Shown here one piece after another: positions 58,518 to 64,000 of a DNA stretch of 64,000 nucleotides. The DNA lies in NCBI GenBank assembly GCA_023150375.1, contig JAKLLA010000003.1:211459-275458 (forward strand). Reading direction: 5' to 3'. The notes beneath the pieces are model-generated. The model was not told the DNA's origin, did not search any database, and worked only from the letters and a program-made list of their open reading frames with translations. This stretch comes from Burkholderiaceae bacterium. GTDB lineage: Bacteria; Pseudomonadota; Gammaproteobacteria; Burkholderiales; Burkholderiaceae_C. The number at the start of each line of letters is the position of its first letter. The first letter of the stretch is position 1. A program made the translations under genes and the position numbers.

Positions 58518-59711
58518 TCAGTCCTGTTCCGTGGAAGGCGCGGCCATCAACCGGATCTTGCGGGTGTCTGCAATATGGCTCACGCCCAGCATGGCCATGT
58601 CGCGCGACACCTCGTCGCGTAACAAGGTGATGCCCTTGCGGACGCCCGCCACTCCGGCCACGGCGGCAGCGTAGTTGAAGGGCCGGCCGATGAAGACGAA
58701 GGCAGCGCCCAAAGCCAGGGCCTTCAGCATATCGGTGCCACGGCGAAAGCCGCTGTCGATCATCACTGGAATGCCAGGGCAGGCCTTCACGATGGCGGGC
58801 AACACGCGCATGGGCGACACCGTGCCGTCGAGTTGGCGGGCGCCGTGGTTGGACACGATCAGGCCATCGGCGCCGTGGTCCAGCGCCAACTGCGCATCGC
58901 GCACGTCGAGGATGCCCTTGAGCACCATCCGCCCGGGCCACATCGCGCGGATCGTGCGGATGTGCCGCCAACCCAGGTGGCCGCGGTCGGAGAAGTCACG
59001 CAGCACGTTGGCCGACAGGATGGGCGCGCCGCGGCGGGCATGGTTGTTCTCGAAGTGCGGCATGCCGTGCCGCAGCAGCGTCTGCAAGAAAGTGCCGAAC
59101 AGCCAGCGCGGGTGTGTCAGGTCCTGCCAGGCCAGGCGGGCACTGGGCCGCAGCGGCGTCGAGAAGCCGGCGCGGATATTGTTCTCGCGGTTCGACGCGA
59201 TGGAGGCATCCAGCGTCAGCACCAACGTGCCGTAGCCGGCCGCGTTCACACGCTCGATCAAGGCCACGATCTCGTCTTCGGCGCCGGGCAGATAGGCCTG
59301 GAACCAGGCCTGCGGGTTGGCCTGCACGATCTCTTCCATGCGGATCAGCGACGAGCCGCTCATGATCATCGGCACGTTCTCGTTCGCTGCCGCCTGCGCC
59401 AGCACCAGGTCGCCGCGGTACGCCGACAACGCGCTGATGCCCATGGGCGCGATGCCGAACGGCGCCGACCATTCGCGTCCAAACAAGGCGGTCTGCGTGG
59501 ACCGCTTGGACGTGTCCACCAGCACCCGCGTGACGAACTCGAACCGCTCGAAGGCCTGGCCATTGGCCTGCAGCGTCTGATTGCGCTCCACCCCACCGCT
59601 GACATACGCAAACACCGGCGCCGGCAGGTGCCGGCGCGCCGCCGCCTCGAAGTCGTCGAGGCAGAGAATCTGGTTCAGCCGGGACGGCATGATGGTCGTA
59701 CCCGCCGTCAT
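58518..59711 (-). CDS. FMN-dependent alpha-hydroxyacid dehydrogenase/oxidase
   Basis: The 397-residue enzyme is of the LldD/glycolate-oxidase/mandelate-dehydrogenase family. FMN and substrate motifs: FGIAPMGISAL, LIVSNHGARQLDG with the catalytic His, and PVMIDSGFRRGTDMLKALALGA with the active-site Arg and phosphate-binding loop. It oxidises (S)-2-hydroxy acids to 2-oxo acids. It starts 7 bases after the TctC-type gene and 18 bases before the aldolase gene, so it is part of the operon. An alternative start is 59690. Confidence 0.9.
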   Translation of the reverse strand: MTAGTTIMPSRLNQILCLDDFEAAARRHLPAPVFAYVSGGVERNQTLQANGQAFERFEFVTRVLVDTSKRSTQTALFGREWSAPFGIAPMGISALSAYRGDLVLAQAAANENVPMIMSGSSLIRMEEIVQANPQAWFQAYLPGAEDEIVALIERVNAAGYGTLVLTLDASIASNRENNIRAGFSTPLRPSARLAWQDLTHPRWLFGTFLQTLLRHGMPHFENNHARRGAPILSANVLRDFSDRGHLGWRHIRTIRAMWPGRMVLKGILDVRDAQLALDHGADGLIVSNHGARQLDGTVSPMRVLPAIVKACPGIPVMIDSGFRRGTDMLKALALGAAFVFIGRPFNYAAAVAGVAGVRKGITLLRDEVSRDMAMLGVSHIADTRKIRLMAAPSTEQD

Positions 59712-59718
59712 CCCGCGG

Positions 59719-60717
59719 TCACTTGTCCGTCCAGGGCGCCGTTTGCCACAACTGCCGGAAGTCGGCCTCGTCTGACTTGAGTTCCTGTGCGTACGCGGCC
59801 GGAGCCAGATAACGCAGCGGCGCGAAGTAGCCGGCGGCCTTGGCCTGGAACTCCGGGTCCGCAGCCGTCTTCTGAAGCGCATTGACCAACTGCTCGCGGA
59901 TTGCCGGTGGCAGGCCTTTGGGCGCCGCCACGCCACGCAGCGATGCCATGATGACGTTGAATCCCTGCTCCTTGAAGGTCGGGATGTTCGGCGCCAGAGT
60001 CGAGCGCTTCTCGCTCATCTGCCCCAGGTGGCGCAGCGGTGTGCCGCCCTTCTGGTACTGCAGTGCCTCGCCGATGTTGATGGCGGCCACCATGATCTGC
60101 TTGCTGGCCACAGCGTTGTGCACCTCGGCAGCGCCCTTGAACGGCACGTGCGTCAGTTTGACGCCTGCGGCACGCTCGAAGGCGAGCGCGGCCAGGTGGT
60201 CGTCGGAACCGATACCTGTGGTGCCGTAGGTCACGGCTCCGGGGTTGGCCTTGGCGTAAGTCGCCAGCTCAGCCAGGCTCTTGATGGGCGTGTCGGCATG
60301 CACCGAGAAGTTGCCCGGATCGTCGATGACGTTGCCGATCAGGTCGTACTTCTCCCAATGAAAGGCGACCTTGCGCTCGATCGGGATCGTCAGGACGTTG
60401 GGCGTGTTGATGAAGCCGACGGTGTAGCCGTCCGGGGTGGCATTCATCAATTCGGTGAAGCCCAGCGCGCCGCCCGCTCCGGGCTTGTTGAGCACGACGA
60501 ATGCCGTGCTGCTGCCCAGGTGCTTCTGCATGAACTGCGCGGTGAGCCGGGCGATGATGTCGGTGCCGCCGCCCGGAGCGTACGCGATCACCATCTTGAT
60601 CGGCTGCTCGGGATAGGCAGCATGCGCGACACCAGGGGCGAGGACAGCCGCGACGGCAGACAGGTTGAGGACAAGACCCGGCAACAGCCGGCGCAGGAAG
60701 GTAGAGCGGGGGGTCAT
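59719..60717 (-). CDS. Tripartite tricarboxylate transporter (TctC/Bug-type) solute-binding protein
   Basis: The 332-residue precursor has a signal ending AHA-AYPEQPIKM. The mature Bug fold has AYAPGGGTDIIARLTAQFM, the NKPGAGGALGFTELMNATPDGYT motif and KGAAEVHNAVASKQI, all standard for this family, which binds carboxylates such as citrate, aromatic acids or nicotinate. AGGAG lies upstream. No TctA or TctB is within the window, so it may use a transporter encoded elsewhere. Confidence 0.92.
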   Translation of the reverse strand: MTPRSTFLRRLLPGLVLNLSAVAAVLAPGVAHAAYPEQPIKMVIAYAPGGGTDIIARLTAQFMQKHLGSSTAFVVLNKPGAGGALGFTELMNATPDGYTVGFINTPNVLTIPIERKVAFHWEKYDLIGNVIDDPGNFSVHADTPIKSLAELATYAKANPGAVTYGTTGIGSDDHLAALAFERAAGVKLTHVPFKGAAEVHNAVASKQIMVAAINIGEALQYQKGGTPLRHLGQMSEKRSTLAPNIPTFKEQGFNVIMASLRGVAAPKGLPPAIREQLVNALQKTAADPEFQAKAAGYFAPLRYLAPAAYAQELKSDEADFRQLWQTAPWTDK

Positions 60718-60766
60718 GAGAATGTCTCCTGTAGTGATCGATGGTGCGTGGGGGCGTTGACTCAGA

Positions 60767-61801
60767 TCAGCCCAGGATGCGCTTGCGGCGCTTCTCGAAT
60801 TCGGGCCAAACCTCGGGATTGATCAGTCGAGGGGGGCGCTCGCCCGCCAGCAGGCCGACGATCTGCTCAGCGCTGATGGTGGCGACATTGCGGCGACCCT
60901 CGTGGGTCACGCCCGCCACGTGAAAGGTGGCGAACACGTTGTCCATCGCGAGCAGGGGGTGATCCAGCGGTGGGGGCTCCTGGTCCCAGACATCGATGCC
61001 CGCACCGGCTAGGTGGCCTGAGGTCAAAGCCTGCACGAGCGCCGCTTCGTCGTGGATACCGCCACGCGCAGTAGTGATGAAGATCGCGCCCGTCTTCATC
61101 CGCCCGAAGGTCTCGGCGTTCATCATCTTCAAGGTGCTCTGGTCGCGGGGGCAGTGCAGCGAGACGAAGTCTGACTGCGCCAGCAGCTCCTCGAACGTCA
61201 CCGGCTTCGCGCCACGCCGTTCGATCTCTTCAGCCGACAGGTACGGATCGGTGGCGATCACGTCCATGCCGAATGCGCGGGCCAGTGCGGCAACGCGCCT
61301 GCCGATGTGGCCGATGCCAACCAAGCCCACGGTGTAGCCGCGGATCTCATGGCCCATCACATCCTCGCGGGCATAGCCGATCTCGCGGCGCATACGGCGA
61401 TCGCCCTCGATCATCCGACGCGAGACACCCAGCATCAGGCCAAGGGTGTGTTCTGCGACCGAGGCTGCGTTCCCGCCAGCCTGGTTGACGACGGCCACGC
61501 CAGCTGCCGTGCAGGCAGCCACGTCCACCGTGTCGTAGCCCGCACCGCCCGCCGATACACACAGTAGGTTCGGGCAACGCGCGAGCAGCTCTGCCCGCGC
61601 GAAATAGGGCTGCGGCAGTTCGTCCTTGGCTGCGGAGATGTGATAAACGTGCGCCGCGGACAGCAGGTCCCAGGCGACAGAGGGATCACCAGCCACGGGG
61701 AAGACGGCCAGCGAAACGTCAGTTGCGCCTGCCAGGCCCTCGTCAAAGGCGCGGTCGATCCACAGGTCCGAACGGACCACCTGCTTCTGGATGGCGGTCA
61801 T
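60767..61801 (-). CDS. D-2-hydroxyacid dehydrogenase (NAD-dependent)
   Basis: The 344-residue enzyme has the family Rossmann motif LVGIGHIGRRVAALARAFGM. The catalytic set is: Arg in TTARGGIHDE, Glu in VWDQEPPPLDHPLLAMDN, and His in FATFHVAGVTHEG. It oxidises or reduces D-2-hydroxy acids with NAD. It starts one base after the RraA-like gene's stop (TGA-G-ATG), so the two are coupled. Together with the FMN enzyme it could handle both stereoisomers of a 2-hydroxy acid. Confidence 0.92.
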   Translation of the reverse strand: MTAIQKQVVRSDLWIDRAFDEGLAGATDVSLAVFPVAGDPSVAWDLLSAAHVYHISAAKDELPQPYFARAELLARCPNLLCVSAGGAGYDTVDVAACTAAGVAVVNQAGGNAASVAEHTLGLMLGVSRRMIEGDRRMRREIGYAREDVMGHEIRGYTVGLVGIGHIGRRVAALARAFGMDVIATDPYLSAEEIERRGAKPVTFEELLAQSDFVSLHCPRDQSTLKMMNAETFGRMKTGAIFITTARGGIHDEAALVQALTSGHLAGAGIDVWDQEPPPLDHPLLAMDNVFATFHVAGVTHEGRRNVATISAEQIVGLLAGERPPRLINPEVWPEFEKRRKRILG

Positions 61802-61802
61802 C

Positions 61803-62480
61803 TCAGCGGGGCTCCGTGTTGCAGCCGATGCGCTTGAGCGTGGCATCGATCCAGGCTGTGTCGAGCGTGCCCGCAGCAATGTCCGCCAGCATCTTCTTCT
61901 CAGCCTCCATTTTCTGGTGCGTCGCGGCCAGCACGGACTCGGCGTCGTCGATGGGCACGCACAGCAGGCCGTCCGCATCGCCGACGACCAGGTCACCGGG
62001 CTGGATCACCATGCCGTCGATCGAGACCGAGACGTTGATCTCTCCGGGTCCATCCTTGTACGGCCCACGATGGGTGACACCTGCCGCATAGAGCGGGAAG
62101 CTGCCTTGGCCGATCTCCTCCGAATCCCGCACGGCGCCGTTCAGCACCACACCGGCCACACCGATCTTGACGGCCGTGGCCACCATGATCTCGCCAAACA
62201 GCGAGTTGGTGAGATCGCCACCGGCATCGACCACGATCACGTCGCCCGCCTTGGCCATGGTCAGCGCCTTGTGAATCATCAGGTTGTCGCCGGGGCGGCA
62301 CTTCACCGTGAGCGCAGGTCCGGCGAGAGGGCCGCTCTTGTGCATCGGTCGCAGGCGGGGCCCCGCGGCGGACATGCGGGCCATGCAGTCGCTGATGTTG
62401 GCCACGGGCAGGCCCTTGAAGGCCTGGACGAGCTGCACCGAGACTTGGCGCTTGCGCTCTAGGATCTGCAAACCGACCAT
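61803..62480 (-). CDS. RraA-like / 4-hydroxy-4-methyl-2-oxoglutarate aldolase family protein
   Basis: The 225-residue protein has the HMG/CHA aldolase layout: PVANISDCMARMSAAGPRLRP, GPALTVKCRPGDNLMIHKAL, VVDAGGDLTNSLFGEIMVATA, and VLNGAVRDSEEIG, with the Arg-Asp pair that binds metal and pyruvate enolate. RraA itself lacks the aldolase role, so the RD motif favours aldolase/oxaloacetate decarboxylase activity. It is the first gene of the operon; the upstream sequence contains a DUF1801 remnant. Confidence 0.88.
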   Translation of the reverse strand: MVGLQILERKRQVSVQLVQAFKGLPVANISDCMARMSAAGPRLRPMHKSGPLAGPALTVKCRPGDNLMIHKALTMAKAGDVIVVDAGGDLTNSLFGEIMVATAVKIGVAGVVLNGAVRDSEEIGQGSFPLYAAGVTHRGPYKDGPGEINVSVSIDGMVIQPGDLVVGDADGLLCVPIDDAESVLAATHQKMEAEKKMLADIAAGTLDTAWIDATLKRIGCNTEPR

Positions 62481-62616
62481 GTTGTGTTCGCCGTTGGTTG
62501 AAGTTGATGGGATGGAATGCCACGTTGTAGGTCTGCCTTGGGTCGGGTCCGGACAGCCGGTCCGTAGATCGGGCCGCTGGACAGCGGTCGCTGTCATCAG
62601 CCAAGCGCTCGTCCGT

Positions 62617-62830
62617 CTGCAAAGCGCTGATGTGCGCAAGGCGGTGCATTGGAACTCGCCCTTCTACGGGGTGGGGGGCCAGGGCTGGTTCCTGAGCCTC
62701 CACTGCTTCACGCACTACGTGAAGCTGACCTTCTTCCGCGGGGCTTCGCTGCTCCCCCTGCCCCCCGGGCGCCTCCTCGCAAGCGGAAGTGCGCTACCTC
62801 GATCTGCGGGAGGATGACGCCGTCGCGTAG
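62617..62830 (+). pseudogene. DUF1801-domain gene remnant with frameshift
   Basis: A frame from about 62617 reads KAVHWNSPFYGVGGQGWFL followed by HYVKLTFFRGASLLPLPPG, matching the DUF1801 core (NSPFYGxEGxGWFxxFHxxxKYVKVTFFRGxSLxPxPPG). Near 62775-62783 the matching frame changes, continuing as AEVRYLDLREDD to TAG at 62828. The N-terminal and C-terminal parts are missing. It lies opposite the operon leader. Confidence 0.7.
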
Positions 62831-63154
62831 CCATGAGCGTCGCGCGCGGGGTTAGCCCCGCCCCTTCGCCTGCACCAGCAGTCCCACGGTGGTCCAGTCC
62901 AGCTCGCCGCCGCCGCTGTCGCACAGTTCGCCCACCAGGCGCCGATGATGCGCTGGCCGTGCTTCGCTTGGCGGCGGGCCACGCCGGCGGTTCGGGTCAT
63001 CGAGTCTCCTGTCTTCTCTTGCGTGTGCTGCGCGCGAGTGTCGGGCGCCGGCGCGGCTGCGTCCAATACGGAATGCCGCGCTCATTGATGCCCGCGCAGT
63101 CTGGACCGGGCCTGGCGCGGAAATCCGCGAGATCGTTCCCGCACGAGGTCTTTG
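62831..63154. other. Stretch without a recognised gene
   Basis: Two overlapping minus-strand open frames (e.g. 62852-63085, ending LDWTTVGLLVQAKGRG) are present, but neither has a ribosome site or family resemblance. They may be more decayed sequence downstream of the LysR gene. Confidence 0.4.
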
Positions 63155-64000
63155 TCATTCGTTTTCCTCTGGCACCAGCGCATCCTCCCCGGTCCTGTCC
63201 TCGCCTGCCGCGCGCTGCACGCCTCGCCCTGCCCCGATCTGCTGCGCCACCAGCAAGGTGACCTGGCGGAACGAGCGCAGCGCCGGCATGTCTTCCTTCG
63301 ACCGCAGCCACCCCAGCGCGACGTGCACCGGCTCCGGCCTGTCCTCGATTTCCAGGAAACGCACGCCCCTGGACTGCAGGTTGCGCACCGTCCCAGGAAT
63401 GATCGCGAGACCGATGCCCGCCCCGACGAGTCCGGCCACGGTGTGGATCTGGGTGGCCTGCTGCACCACGCGCGGCGTGAAGCCGGCTCGCAGACACATC
63501 GCCATGATCCGCGCGTGGAACAGCGGGCTGCCACGGCGCGGGAACATCACCATCGGCTCGTCCTGCAGCTCGCGCAGGCGCACTGCCTTGCGCCGCGCGA
63601 ACCGGTGCGTCTGCGGAACCGCGATCAGGAAAGGATCTTCCAGCACCGCCTGTACCTCCACTTCCGAAGGCGCGGGCTGGGGACGCAGCAGGCCCACGTC
63701 GATCATGCCGCGGGTCAGCGCCACATGTTGTTCGGCGATCGGCATCTCGTGCAGTTCGACCTCGATGTCCGGATAGAGGTGGCGAAAGCGCTCGATGATC
63801 GACGGCAGCAGCCCGTACGTCGAGGAGTGGATGAAGCCCACCGACAGGCGCCCGAACTCCCCGGCGCCGGTGCGCCGCGCGTCGATCGCGGCGCGTTCCA
63901 CCTCCTCGAGGATGAGGTTGCTGCGCTCCAGGAACAGCTGGCCGGCGGGGAGCAGTTCCACCCGCCGCTGCGTTCGCCGCAGCAGGGGCGTGCCGATTTC
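63155..64000 (-). CDS. LysR family regulator, partial (N-terminus beyond window)
   Basis: The frame is open to the right edge; about 281 residues are visible, missing most of the HTH. The region EIGTPLLRRTQRRVELLPAG is the end of the LysR wing/linker. The ligand domain follows: LSVGFIHSSTYGLLPSIIERFRHLYPDIEVEL, LLRPQPAPSEVEVQAVLEDP and GLVGAGIGLAIIPGTVRNL, as in CynR/BenM-type subfamilies. It is on the same strand as the downstream hydroxyacid genes and may control them, though the DUF1801 remnant and 300 bases intervene. Confidence 0.85.
   Translation of the reverse strand, partial: EIGTPLLRRTQRRVELLPAGQLFLERSNLILEEVERAAIDARRTGAGEFGRLSVGFIHSSTYGLLPSIIERFRHLYPDIEVELHEMPIAEQHVALTRGMIDVGLLRPQPAPSEVEVQAVLEDPFLIAVPQTHRFARRKAVRLRELQDEPMVMFPRRGSPLFHARIMAMCLRAGFTPRVVQQATQIHTVAGLVGAGIGLAIIPGTVRNLQSRGVRFLEIEDRPEPVHVALGWLRSKEDMPALRSFRQVTLLVAQQIGAGRGVQRAAGEDRTGEDALVPEENE

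Noticed and set aside
62794..63085. Two short overlapping minus-strand frames downstream of LysR
   Set aside because: No ribosome site, no family resemblance, and the two frames contradict each other; listed only as an unrecognised stretch.

Overview
The window is very GC-rich bacterial DNA with tightly packed genes, and every long gene has long open shadow frames, as expected at this base composition. The gene content points to a betaproteobacterium of the order Burkholderiales (Sphaerotilus/Leptothrix/Rubrivivax or Comamonadaceae-like). Supporting markers are a DUF4148 exported protein, a Bug/TctC-type solute-binding protein, a double-length UvrA, a MobA-type hydroxybenzoate monooxygenase and a LutACB lactate operon. 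The organism assignment is inference; there is no rRNA gene to settle it.

Layout, left half. 1-5.9 kb holds the end of a methyltransferase, a PQQ-propeller lipoprotein, a dienelactone hydrolase/Gfo-Idh-MocA pair, a small anchored protein and a GNAT acetyltransferase. 6.2-9.7 kb is a SNF2-like protein with degraded ATPase motifs and a ~500-residue Ala/Pro/Arg tail. 9.9-15.1 kb carries a sugar O-methyltransferase, an HCCA-isomerase-like protein, a CbiM-like membrane protein behind an FNR-type box, a TPR-GGDEF diguanylate cyclase that overlaps it tail to tail, and an ABM-domain protein. 15.2-21.4 kb has a PhnD-like protein and then a complete branched-chain amino acid-type ABC transporter (binding protein, LivG, LivF, LivH, LivM) behind a sigma-54-like promoter, with GC-rich hairpins between its genes. 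21.5-30.5 kb carries an alpha/beta hydrolase, FadH and a four-ATPase-domain UvrA.

Layout, right half. 30.6-35.8 kb has a small membrane protein, a cytochrome c, and a hybrid histidine kinase coupled to a solute-binding protein. 36-40 kb is lutACB with a divergent GntR regulator and a palindromic operator between them. 40-42.3 kb is a translationally coupled LysR/YkgJ/epoxide hydrolase operon. Next come a DUF4148 protein, a glutamine synthetase-like gene, the mrpA(B)CDEFG Na+/H+ antiporter operon, a Pit phosphate transporter, small exported proteins, an SSAT-like acetyltransferase and the MobA-type monooxygenase.

56.2-64 kb looks different. A stretch without intact genes contains fragments of a UvrD helicase and an NYN-domain gene plus degenerate repeats. 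It is followed by a minus-strand set for hydroxy-acid metabolism: LysR (cut by the window end), an RraA/HMG-aldolase-like protein, a D-2-hydroxyacid dehydrogenase, a TctC-type binding protein, an FMN-dependent alpha-hydroxyacid dehydrogenase, and a DapA-type aldolase interrupted by one in-frame TAA. This block reads as an acquired catabolic cassette in a region of decay. It is the best candidate here for an undescribed pathway: uptake of a hydroxy-carboxylate, oxidation of either 2-hydroxy stereoisomer, and aldol or decarboxylative cleavage of the 2-oxo acid.
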